Source: Gordionus sp. m RMFG-2023 (Eukaryota; Nematomorpha; Gordioida; Chordodea; Parachordodidae). From it: 64,000 nucleotides of DNA. The notes under the pieces were generated by a model. That model worked only from the letters and a program-made list of their open reading frames with translations, did no database searches and had not been told where the DNA came from. A program made the position numbers and the translations under genes. The DNA lies in assembly GCF_954871325.1 (NCBI RefSeq), contig NC_088779.1, positions 16,556,846-16,620,845 on the forward strand, written 5' to 3'. Each line of letters opens with the position of its first letter. The stretch's first letter is position 1. Positions 11,871 to 22,252 of this stretch are shown one piece after another.

Positions 11871-13870
11871 AAAACAGTGGTTTGTGATGGAATTTTTTTC
11901 CGAATTTTTTTTGGTGATTTTATTTCTATGGATATTTATTATTGAGATACTTTATCAGTGGGGATTTATATTATTTTTTGTGTATTTATAAAATTGTTTA
12001 AAATTATAATCGATAAGACAATATGAGTATGGCTAACTACCTTTTAAATTTTCATTGTTATACTGTGTTTATTGATGAGTTTTGTAAAAAAATCTCTTAC
12101 ATACATTATTAATATATGCAGCAAATTTTAGATAAAAATGTTATTAATATGTCAACACAAGTAATAAAATAATTAAAAACTAAAAATAAATATGAATGAT
12201 TTCTACTTTTTTTTACTCCTTTATCTTGTAGTTGTACGTTTCGAATAATCATAAAAATATATTAATTTGACAAATAATAAGACTTGACAAATATAAATTT
12301 ATTAATAATCTTCTAAAATGATAAAAATATATTAAGACAAATATTAATGACTTTACATTAAATAAAATAATAAATAAAAGAATGACTACGCACAATAAAA
12401 TAAAAAAACATATTTGTTACCTAAGAAAATTAATGATCTCAAAAAATAAGGAATTTATATCAAGTTTCATATAAAATACCAATATCATACCCTATTTTAA
12501 TTATAACTTAATCCTAATGAACCTATAGGAATTATTTATTCTCTCGCACTTTTTATATTTACATCGATAGTAAGACAATCATTCAAAAACAATTTAATTT
12601 TCATGTTAAAATTTAAAAAAATATTGGAAATGAATTAATTAAATAGCAAACACGTGTGTACGCATTTTATCTTGTTATCTTTTTTAATATATCGAATTAA
12701 TCCAAAATTTTTTATTAGAATTTAAGAGATGTGATTAACTCTTCAAAAAGCCCTCTAAAGGATGTATATATTCAATTATTATTAACACAGTCACAATTGG
12801 ATTCTTACATTTTACATCAAAAATTAACACATGATAGTAATGTTGAAATAATTTGTGAAATCCTCTATATGAAAACTGCAAGGGTATACGTAAACATACT
12901 ATATAGAATAAAATGTAGAGTCTTTGAATTACATGCCTTATTCCCCTTCATTTATTATGGTCTTTATATTATTAGACCATATTTAAGCATCTAAGATTAT
13001 TTAAAAATCTAGAAATTTCCTAGAGTATGATAGACTTTTTAATATGCCCACCCACATTTAAAAATATAACTAGATCAAATAACTAGCTAATTTTTATTTT
13101 CCTATAATTTCTTTGTTAAACTAAATTTTCTAATAGCATATCTACTAATCAAAAAACTCAGTTAGAAACTTTATAAACTAAATATATTAAATCTTGTGTA
13201 AGGATTTTAAAATAAAATTTAAGTATAATTAACAATTTTTAAATGTCTTGAAGAGGATTAAAATATGTATGAACAATTATGCAAAATGCCAACAAAATAG
13301 CACCATAAAATTTCTTGGAAAATTAGAAGAACAGTTCTGTCAACATATTTCATTTAAAAATAAATGATATTCAAAAATTAAAATGGTTATAATAGCATTC
13401 TGTGAATATTTTATGCGAAAAATAATATATTATCAATATAAATAACAATGATTGAGCTCAAAATAAAATCAACCATAGTCTAAAAAATTTAATTGGGAAA
13501 GTTTCATAATTCATGCTTAAATATATTTCAAGAAGTTAGTGCTAATTAGAGGTCCGCATGACTGCATTGGTTGAGTAAATGATTTTCTAGCAGGAAGTGG
13601 GAGGATAATATGCCATGAAGTATTTTATGGTCATAAGTTTGGGAAATTATATTATGATAATTCAAATCAGATTCTAAAAAAGAATATTTAACAAAATACA
13701 TATTAATAAAATGAGAATATCTATATATAAAATACTTGTTATAATTCGATAATTGTCTATTAAATTAGAATAGTTAAGTATGGATTAACATTTTATTTAG
13801 TTTATTTTTAAGATATAACATAAGTAGATATATAGTTAATGATATAATAAATTTATATGAAATTTTTATA
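11871..13870. other. AT-rich region, nothing recognised
   Basis: Two kilobases without protein similarity. A plus-strand frame at 12731-12994 is open for 87 codons (SKSPLKDVYIQLLLTQSQL at its start) but matches no family I know and starts from GTG; I do not call it a gene. ACACGTGTGT at about 12654 and ACACACGTG at about 3966 lie in loosely similar contexts. Confidence 0.4.
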
Positions 13871-13982
13871 CATGTTAGCGTGTTATTTTAGAGAATGTGT
13901 ACTTGTGCACTTTACCTGATTTTTTCGGCAAAGTATTATAGTGATAGGTAGGGTGTTGGTTATTTCGGCATTGTGTTATTTT
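13871..13982 (+). repeat. Dispersed repeat, copy 1
   Basis: The segment contains TTTTTTCGGCAAAGTATTAT, GTGATAGGTAGGG and TTATTTCGGCATTGTGTTAT. The reverse complement of 24721-24841 carries the same blocks in the same order, so the two are opposite-strand copies of one family. No terminal repeat or target duplication was identified. Confidence 0.6.
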
Positions 13983-14060
13983 TATAATATTATATTATTA
14001 ATAATTTTTTTAAATCTATAATATATATAAAAGCCTTGTCATAAAAATAGCGTTACGCTC

Positions 14061-14102
14061 TCATGTCCCACTTTTCATGTCCCACTTTTCATGTCCCACT
14101 TT
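14061..14102. repeat. Three tandem copies of a 14-bp unit
   Basis: TCATGTCCCACTTT is repeated exactly three times in direct succession. It lies about 40 bp upstream of a tRNA-like segment. Confidence 0.9.
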
Positions 14103-14140
14103 ATAATATATATTCAAAAAATCGTTAATTTTGAAAAGTG

Positions 14141-14216
14141 CATATGGCCCAATCGGGCAAGAACTACGCTTACAAATCTAGATTGATTGTTGGACTTGGG
14201 TTCGAATCCCGGCAAA
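14141..14216 (+). other. tRNA-like segment with A-box and B-box (possible SINE head or tRNA relic)
   Basis: TGGCCCAATCGGGCAAG at 14145 resembles a Pol III A-box/D-arm, and GGGTTCGAATCCC at 14198-14210 is a canonical B-box/T-arm with a GGG/CCC stem. Their spacing (about 50 bp) is right for a tRNA. The acceptor ends do not pair convincingly and I cannot fix an anticodon stem, so I do not call a functional tRNA. A tRNA-derived SINE promoter is the likelier reading. Confidence 0.45.
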
Positions 14217-14447
14217 AGTTTCCTTTTCTTAATCTGGTAATATATTTTTTTTCCTAAATCTGACAAAATTATTCAAATAGATACGATTGAAAGTTTGTGG
14301 CTACTTTAAAATTCAAACTATTTTCCTGCACAAGATAATTAAATACATTGAATACACACCTAATATTATACCTATTCCTGAATATTTAGGGATCATTAGA
14401 ACATTATATGCATCAATTACCAATTCAAGTACGAGATTTATTTAAAT

Positions 14448-15209
14448 CAGGGATCCAAACCGAACCTGAACCGAACCGTTAAAATGCCTCTGAACGGGTT
14501 CGAGTCTCATAATTTTATGCTTAAAAAATAATGTGTAAGTTATTACTAGTAGTATATTGCAAATATTTTAATTATATTCAAATTGTTTTAAAAATTATTA
14601 TCAATCACATTTGATTGATAAAAGTCAGTCATAATTTTTATAAACTTTAGTGTATTGCCATTTTGCAATATTTTTTAAATATTTTAAGCTTATAAATTAT
14701 AATGAAAAAAATTAAATCTAATATATAAATTATTTACATATAGTATTATAAATGACACATCAAATCTGATATCATACTGGCAATGCCAGCTACCCAAGTT
14801 AGTGTGGAAGGATGTTTTTCAACAATTAAATTTATTATCTCCTTATAGATGTAATTTGAGTGAGACGAATTTTGAAAATATATTAATTGTGCAGCTTAAT
14901 AAAAAAAACTTAAGTAATTGTTCATATTTAAATTCATCATTGATATATTTATTTGTTATATTTATAAATTAAATATTATTTTATAATGTGCAATTAATAA
15001 AAATGATGGTTTTTATTTTAATTATGAAATAAAAAAAATTTTTCCTGATACATAATCCTAATTTAGGTTAGAATACAAATGTGTTCAAACCGGTTTTTAG
15101 AGGTTCGAACCGAACCAATATTTTTATTTTTTACGAACCGAACCTGTACCTTAAACCATTATTTTTATCCGAACCCCCACCGAACGGATATTCATTTCGG
15201 GGATCCCTG
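14448..15209. mobile_element. Internally deleted hAT element with 8-bp TSD
   Basis: The ends are CAGGGATCC (14448) and GGATCCCTG (ending 15209), exact inverted repeats of 9 bp starting with the hAT-typical CAGGG. Both flanks read ATTTAAAT (14440-14447 and 15210-15217), an intact 8-bp duplication, though this word is palindromic and AT-rich. Subterminal regions at both ends carry several GAACCGAACC-type repeats, probable transposase binding motifs. Length 762 bp, too short for an autonomous hAT; only a C-terminal transposase relic remains inside. Confidence 0.85.
14774..14905 (+). pseudogene. hAT dimerisation-domain relic
   Basis: Plus-strand reading gives MPATQVSVEGCFSTIKFII, then after a frameshift PYRCNLSETNFENILIVQLN. 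This is the hAT C-terminal dimerisation region; family members usually read PATxxxVERxFSxxxxIxSxxRxxLxxxxxExLLxLxxN. The usual glutamate-arginine pair is EG here. Only the last 40 or so residues of the transposase survive inside this 762-bp element. Confidence 0.75.
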
Positions 15210-15217
15210 ATTTAAAT

Positions 15218-16039
15218 ACTTTTTTAATTCTTGAAATTATGTATAATTTAAAATTTAAACCATTATATGGGGAATCAGAATTTTCTCTTAATTTTCCTAT
15301 CTTATGAGGTGTTATTTAAAAATTTATATTTATTTAGGGTTATTCTAAAATTTTCCATTATTTTTATAAAATATGTTAATAAAGTATATATTTAGTAATT
15401 TTAATTTATGTGTACAATTAAAAAGTCTTTTAAATTAAATTTTTATTCATTTGTATTTTATAATCTAAAAATTTATTCTTACTAGATAAGAGTTTTATGT
15501 TAAAACCCTTAAGAAGGATTCACCCATTGAATTTTATACAACTTTATATCTCTTAACTAGGTAATTTTTATGCATAAGTAAATATTTGCATCTCTCTTAT
15601 CTTTTCTGAAATTGGCCTTTCTACATGCATTCCATAGTTTTGTATATTTTCTCATAACTTCATAATTTAATTGTAGAATGAATAACTTTTTTGTTTAACT
15701 TATATATAATTTGACTTGTTAATTTAGAATATCTTTTTATTTTTTCTATTGTAATTTAATAACAATGTCTTAAATTTAAATTTATATTTTGTAACTAATT
15801 AATAAATCATTTGGAAGAGTAATGGTTTGTTTAAAATTTAAATTAGGATGAACATATTTTTAGCATGGTACTTTAATATGTATTCATGATTTTCATATAA
15901 ATACCAGGAGCTAACCAGTAGAATGATAGGAAAATCAGATATTTCCCCTTCATTTTATCCTAATTTTGAAAAATTTTCCGAATAATATAAATGGCAAAAA
16001 AAATATATACATATTAAACAGATTAAATTCTTATAAACC
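15218..16039. other. AT-rich spacer
   Basis: No similarity, no repeats above background seen. Confidence 0.4.
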
Positions 16040-16930
16040 CCTATATCACACCTATTTTTCTGGATCCAAGGAAAAAATAATTTATTCTGGGTTTTCCTAG
16101 TTTGGGAAATATTTTTCACAATTAATATGAACTTGAAAGTAGCTTAGGAAACATTTTTTAAAATTAATATAGTCTTAGTTTCCTGAAAATTTTTTAATTT
16201 TAAATATGGGTTAGAAATTGCCTTAAAATTTTCTTTTGGAGACATGGCCATGCCTGATTAAAAACCCAGGCCCATGCAACTGTCATATTCTGATTGTATT
16301 TTTAAATGCATTGTGTGTAACTTTTTATATATTTTATTTCAGTTCTCAACTATCAAAATTATTATGGTCTTTTTGAGAAAATTTTTCTAAGTGCGTGGAC
16401 CTGGCCTGTGAATTTTTTTAATATTAGGCATAGGTGTAATATTTAACACAGAATATTTATATGGCCCTCAGGTAAAAGCTAATTTAAATATATTTTTATT
16501 CAAAAATAGTATTCATTCTCAGTCTTATTGGGTTGGCCTTTGTCTGAAATAGGGGTGAGCTGGGTTAAAATAGAATAAAAAATAGATATGGTTTTAGAGA
16601 TTTACCTATCTCCTGGGTTGGGAAAAAATTTTGAAAATTACTATGGGTTGGCCAGGCTTGGGAAAATTTTTTTTATAAAATTTTTCTAGGTTGGGCTGGG
16701 TTTCAAAAATATTTTTATAAATTATATTAGGCTGGGCTTGGAGAAAATTTTTCAAAAATATTATGAGCTAGAATGGTTAATCTGATTTTGATTGTATTTT
16801 TAACATTATGATTATTTAAATATTTTATTTAAGTTCTCAACTACCAAAATTATTATATTCATTGGGCTTGGAAGAATTTTTCAAAATTATTATGGCTTTG
16901 TACTTTGCCTGGGAATTTTTTTAATATTAG
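16040..16930. repeat. Diverged internal repeat, GGGCTGGG/GGGAAAATTTTT motif
   Basis: A GGTTGGGCTGGG- or GGCTTGGG-like core followed by AAAATTTTT and a short AT spacer (AAAATTATTATGG) recurs about eight times at irregular 50-90 bp spacing. It looks like an ancient tandem or subterminal array of a DNA transposon, but no terminal inverted repeat was found. Confidence 0.45.
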
Positions 16931-17655
16931 ATATTAGGTATAAATGATCAGTAATATTTAACAAATAATATTGCTATTATCAAGTAAAAGCTTTAAATTT
17001 AATTTTACCAAACCATAGTATTTACACTTAATTTTAATGGATTAAACCTAGCCTGAAGGGGGGGGGGGATTAAAAGAATAATAATTGGATATTATTTTCA
17101 AATAAGAGGTAACAACTATCATAAAAGTAAGAAGAAGATTCTCATTCCCCGTCATTTTTGACGGGCTATCTTCTAGTTATTAAAAATTTTCTAAGAATAA
17201 TATTTTACTTTATTAATTTATACAGGGTAAGTTATTATGATAAAAACAAAAAATTAAAAGAAGAAACAATATGTATCTTTATTTTTTCATAATACTTAAA
17301 AAATAAATGCCGATCCATTAATATATAACAAAACAAACACTATAAAAATACATATGATATAAATTTAATGTAATTTTTTTGCATTTAAAATTTTTATATT
17401 ATTTAAATTTTTTTTTATAAAATATTAATATTTTTTTTAATGTTTAATGTAAACGAAAAATTTTATCTAGTAACACAAATGATAAAAATTGATTTACATA
17501 AAATTCTGATCATGTTTTATCTAATTCAATACCTAATATATCTGCTACAAATAATTTCCATATTATCAATTCTCCTTCTTTATGTGGTGATTCTATATCC
17601 AATTCAAAAAATTTAATCTCGTTATTTCCAAGAAGGAAATATAAAACTGGAATAA
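16931..17655. other. AT-rich spacer with a G10 tract
   Basis: There is a G homopolymer near 17058-17067. CCCGTCATTTTTGACGGG at about 17148-17165 is a perfect short hairpin. Nothing coding. Confidence 0.45.
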
Positions 17656-17659
17656 TGAA

Positions 17660-18258
17660 CAAATAGATATAGCAAAATAATTATTATATGTACGAGAGAG
17701 AGCGAATGAAAATGAAAGATATCGTGAAGTATTTAGATATGTCTTTATCGTCTATTAATAAATTAAGACGTAAAACATTTCCCGAAATCATTGGGAACCC
17801 TTTGAAAGATTATGTAATTGGATAGAGAGGCAGAAAAAAAAGACAATAATTTTTAACAATATATTTAAAGATATTATAGAAAATTTACCTCCGGGATTTC
17901 CTAAAAATGAAGGAACTATAAGAAAATATATTTGAAAAATAGGATGGTCCAAAAAACCTGCACGAAAGAAGCCTGATAGGAGGAACACGGCACAATCAAT
18001 ATACGCCAAATTTATTTTATAAAAATATTGAATATAGCCAAAGAAAAAATATTTTTCTTAGACGGGACAGACATAAATTTACATGTTGTACCTGTTTACG
18101 CCTGGGCATACAACGTTACGCCAACTGTTAAAGTCCCACTATCTAAGGGTAAAAATTTAAGTATATCATGTGCTATCGAAGGTGTGATTCTTTATCGCAT
18201 CGTCGAGGGACCTCTTTTGATTAAATTTCATCTAAAAATTCTGAATCATTTTTTGTAA
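17660..18258 (+). pseudogene. Tc1/mariner (IS630-like) transposase, N-terminal two thirds
   Basis: Plus-strand frames give a helix-turn-helix segment MKDIVKYLDMSLSSINKLRR (from 17712). After stops and frame changes they give ENLPPGFPKNEGTIRKYI, then KIGWSKKPARKKPDRR. The catalytic start FFLDGTDINLHVVPVYAWA (from about 18049) follows, where the family usually has DETG around the first aspartate; here it reads DGTD. It continues SKGKNLSISCAIEGVILY and ends at 18258. The second catalytic Asp and the Glu are missing from this strand. It converges on the minus-strand relative starting at 18541. Confidence 0.75.
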
Positions 18259-19139
18259 AAAGTTTTTATAATATTAGAAAATATTTTAGAATTTCTTAAA
18301 TATAATCAATGTTGTAATTTTATATCCATTTATTTAGATAAAAATATTATAATACTATAAATTTTTAAAATAACTTTGATAAAATAATTAATACATAAAA
18401 CATATAATTGTAATTTATAAAAATATTCCATTATTCCACGAATTTGATGATGGTACCTTTTTAGAAATTAAAAGAGTTAATATTATAATTGTTAATACAA
18501 ATCAATTAAAAGGATTACCTAATTAATCAGTTGCCCGTGATAACCCAACTCCAATTAGCTTTGCATGTGATTGTAAACGTTAGTAAAATCATAAGGAATA
18601 AATCCGTGTAAGAGCTGAATAATATTCCCAATAATTTCATCTCTTGAATTAGCGCGAGGATTTATTGCTCGATATTTATTTTTCAAGACTCCAAAAAAAA
18701 TTTCGATGGGTTTTAGCTGAGGTGAATATATTGGTATATTCAATCCTATCTTTATAAGCATCGATAAGATGGCTTCTATGGATAGATGCATTATCCATTA
18801 CAATAATTGCATCTGGTGTTAAGACAATGATAAGCTCTGTCATCACTGAATAATAACCCATTATTAGCTATTTCGAATATTTTATAATGGATTAGCCCTC
18901 CAATTCCAATTGTATAAAGTATGCTTACATTTCTACCCTTAGAAGATGGGTATTGGACGAACATTGTATGACCAGGGTTGCCAGGTCAAAATTTTCAAAT
19001 TGTGGGAGAAATTCGGTATTTTGTGGGAGTAATATAAAAATTGTGGGAGAAATATGAAAATTGCTAAAAAAAAAAAATTTGCGGGCCGAAAGAGAATTGA
19101 CTTAGTTATCCGCTTATTATTTTTTATAAATATAAAATC

Positions 19140-19450
19140 GAATCTATTCCAAAATAAAATAGGTAATTATTTTTTAAAATAAAATAGCCAACTAATTTTC
19201 AAAATAAAATAGCCAACTATTTTTCAAAATAAAATAGCCAACTATTTAAAATAAAATAGCCAACTATTTTTCAAAATAAAATAGCCAACTATTTTTCAAA
19301 ATAAAATAGCCAACTATTTTTCAAAATAAAATAGCCAACTATTTTTCAAAATAAAATAGCCAACTATTTTTCAAAATAAAATATCCAACTCTTTTTCAAA
19401 ATAAAATAGTTAACTATTTTCCAAAATAAAATACGCAACTATTTTTCAAA
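19140..19450. repeat. 25-bp minisatellite inside hAT-A
   Basis: About ten to twelve direct copies of a ~25-bp unit centred on AAATAGCCAACTATTTTTC, with the outer units diverged. The equivalent array in hAT-A copy 2 (54880-55060) is shorter, so unit number varies between copies. Confidence 0.9.
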
Positions 19451-19734
19451 ATAGGTAATTATAGTACGACACAAAATTTCTTAAATACTATCTTTATTAT
19501 TAAAATAACATATTGATTTATTATAATATATTAATTTTGTTTAAAAATAATAACCAACAATCTTTTTTAAATACAAAAGAATGTAAACAAGATAAAATTT
19601 TATCAAAAATTGTTATTTTACAATGTAAAAAAAATATATTTTATGCTAATGTATAAATAAGATTTTATAAAAAAACAAACAATTTTAAATTTACAATGTA
19701 AAAAATAATTATAATCAGTGCGGGGAAGTTGTTC

Positions 19735-20710
19735 TACAGTATTTAGTTAATACAATGGGGGAAGGGAATATGATATTTTGAGGCATCAAAAATCTTCAAA
19801 GCATAAATCAGTACAGGGCAGTCTATCAACATCTATTGCAAAACAAAAATATTCTTCAAAAATAAGAAATAATACAGATGCAACTACAGTTGCGGAAATG
19901 GTAAATACCTATCATGCAGTACAGCATTCAGAGAGCTACTTAACATCACAATGTTCGTAGAATCTTTCCCCATAATATTTAACGACTAATATAAACGAAA
20001 AGTATACTTTGTAGAACACAAATGAGCAAGGCTATCATCAATGTTTTAGGATATAAATCCAGAAGGTCAATTCTTGACGTTTTGAAAGATGTGCAAACAT
20101 ATGCAATTCTAACAGATGCATCTAATAAGAGATATTAAAACATTTCCCTTGATCCTCCCCTATTTCAACAAAATTAATGTCATTTCAATAAAACTATTAA
20201 AAAAAATTTCTCCAGATATGAAATATCCAAAGACATAGTTAACCATATATAATGGTAAATATGGCAGATTTGGCATTACCAATGAATTGCATGGCATCTT
20301 TCTGATCTGATAATTCCTCAGTGAATTTGGTAAAAACCAGAGTATATTTACAGAATTGATTCAGCATAATGTTGGTTGACAGGTTCCTCCTAATACGCGC
20401 CATCGTAGAATTTAAAATTTTACAAACCTTTAAAAAATAAATAGATTATAAAAGCTGTCATAATATTTTGAAAAAAATTTTCAAAAATAAATGGCACAAG
20501 TATATTTAGGAATTTTACATATAGGAAATCTACTATATGCTGTTAATATGCAGTTGCAATCAGATGAATATAATTTAATAAAGGTTCACTAAATTATGCT
20601 GCTGAAATACCAAAGTAAGAATATTATTACTATTATCGGATAATTATTAATAAGATTTAATGTGATGTCATGTTTGAGGAGATTGTAATGCTTCTTTATT
20701 TTTATGATTT
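19735..20710 (+). pseudogene. Decayed hAT-A transposase, BED-containing copy
   Basis: The plus-strand frame carries NGGREYDILRHQKSSKHK (19754-19807), the second half of a BED-type finger, then SVQGSLSTSIAKQKYSSKI and HAVQHSESYLTSQC. Past stops it runs colinear with the minus-strand gene: MSKAIINVLGYKSRRSIL, YAILTDASNK with the first catalytic Asp, KTFPLILPYFNKI, EFGKNQSIFTEL and KFYKPLKNK. There are several stops, shifts and an internal deletion. This copy has the N-terminal DNA-binding end that the better preserved convergent copy lacks. Flanking direct repeats of TTTTACAATGTAAAAAA-type sequence lie near 19612 and 20735. Confidence 0.75.
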
Positions 20711-20819
20711 GCTAAAATATTCAAAATATTAATTTTACAATGTAAAAAATAAATTTATTTGATTTTATGCAAATGTATAAATAAGATTTTATAAAATACA
20801 GAAAGTCAAATAGTTATAG

Positions 20820-22252
20820 TTAATTATATTTTATTTGAGATTTAAATAATGGAACTAAACGTTTACCGTCGTTATTAAGATATTTATAAAATTCCTGGCA
20901 TGACATTTTATAATTTTGTTTAACCATTAACTCGGCCTCTAATGTTGTTAAAGCAATTCGATTTCTCTCCTTTCTCCAGGCAGTCCTCATCAGGCTAAAA
21001 ATGGGCTCCGATGAGGCATTAGAATGAGGTAAGGAGAAAACATACTCGCAAATTTTTTCCAAGCATGGGGATTTATCGTTATTACGAAAAAATTCCACCC
21101 ATTTCTCCTCTGCTTTTAGACCATCTACTTTAAGTATTCTGGCAAATCATAAAAAATTACAATCTCTTCAAACAATGCTTCAATGTCTATCGGTAATTTT
21201 AATATATTTATTATATCACAAAAACCATCAAATGATGGTTTCTGTTCCAAGGTCATAATATTTATACACTTGTAAATAGAGTTATTAAATTCAAATCTTG
21301 ATTGTAAATATTCCAAAATTGTCTTAATAAAAATATTTGCTTCATTTAAAAATACGTTAATTATAGTAATATTTGAACATTTTAATATGATATTTTTCGC
21401 AATAGCGCCATAAAATTTATTATCTATTTTTAACTGTAGAGATGAACATAGCTGTAGCATGATTTTGTGAATCTTTATCAATAAAGAATCTTCTGATTGC
21501 AACTGAATATTAACTACATGAAGTAGATTTCCTACATGTGAAACTAATCCCAAATATGCTTCTGACATTTCATCCTCGAAAAAATTTTTCAAAATTTTAG
21601 GACAGCTTTTAAAATCTTTATTTAAGAAGTATTTCTTTAAGGGTTCGTAAAATTTTAAAATTCTCTCGATGGCAGGTATTAATGATAACCACCTGATAGG
21701 TACATATCGCAACAACTCACACCATTCCAAATCAGACCACTCCACCAATTCTTTTAATTCAGTGACTCTTTTAGTTGATGAAATAAATTCGTTAAAACAT
21801 TTCATCACAATTACTTCGACATCTACAGATAGTACATTCATTGCCTTCTTGCAAGAATTATGCAGTATATGGCATATACAGCCAATTGGTATTAATTCAT
21901 TATTGTGCTGCCTCAATTCGGTAAATACACTTTGATTTTTGCCAAAACTAACAGAGGCATTATCAGCGCAGAAAGCTGACATGCAACTCATTGATAACCC
22001 TGAATCAGCTAAATTTACCATTATGTGGTTAGCTATATCGTTGGATTTTTCACTATCGGATGAAAAAAATTTCAATAGTTTTATAGAAATGCCTTTATTC
22101 TTGTTGAAATAGCTAAGGATCAGGGGAAATGTTTTAATATTTTTCTTATTTGATGCATCTGTTAAAATAGCATATGGATGTCCTTCTTTCAAATCGTCTA
22201 GAATTGACCTCTTGGATTCAGGTCCTGACACATTTGTGATAGCCTTGCTCAT
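20820..22252 (-). pseudogene. hAT-A transposase, main copy (one frameshift, no BED)
   Basis: From ATG at 22252 the frame is open for 375 codons. Catalytic Asp32 sits in AILTDASNKK and Asp97 in FCADNASVSFG. CICHILHNSCKKA and VPIRWLSLIPAIERIL are family-typical. The frame stops after PEYLK (21125), and the protein resumes one base back as VDGLKAEEKWVEFFRNN. It ends at 20820 with the dimerisation region SLPHSNASSEPIFSLMR and NRIALTTLEAELMV. The usual SER of this motif is SEP here. Upstream of the ATG, traces of the HVVQH segment remain but no BED finger, so it is probably truncated relative to a functional transposase. Confidence 0.85.

Noticed and set aside
14141-14216. Functional tRNA gene
   Set aside because: T-arm and A-box are good, but acceptor halves do not pair and no anticodon stem-loop of proper size could be set.
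21669-21935. 88-codon plus-strand open frame inside hAT-A
   Set aside because: Antisense shadow of the conserved transposase frame on the minus strand; its own translation matches nothing.
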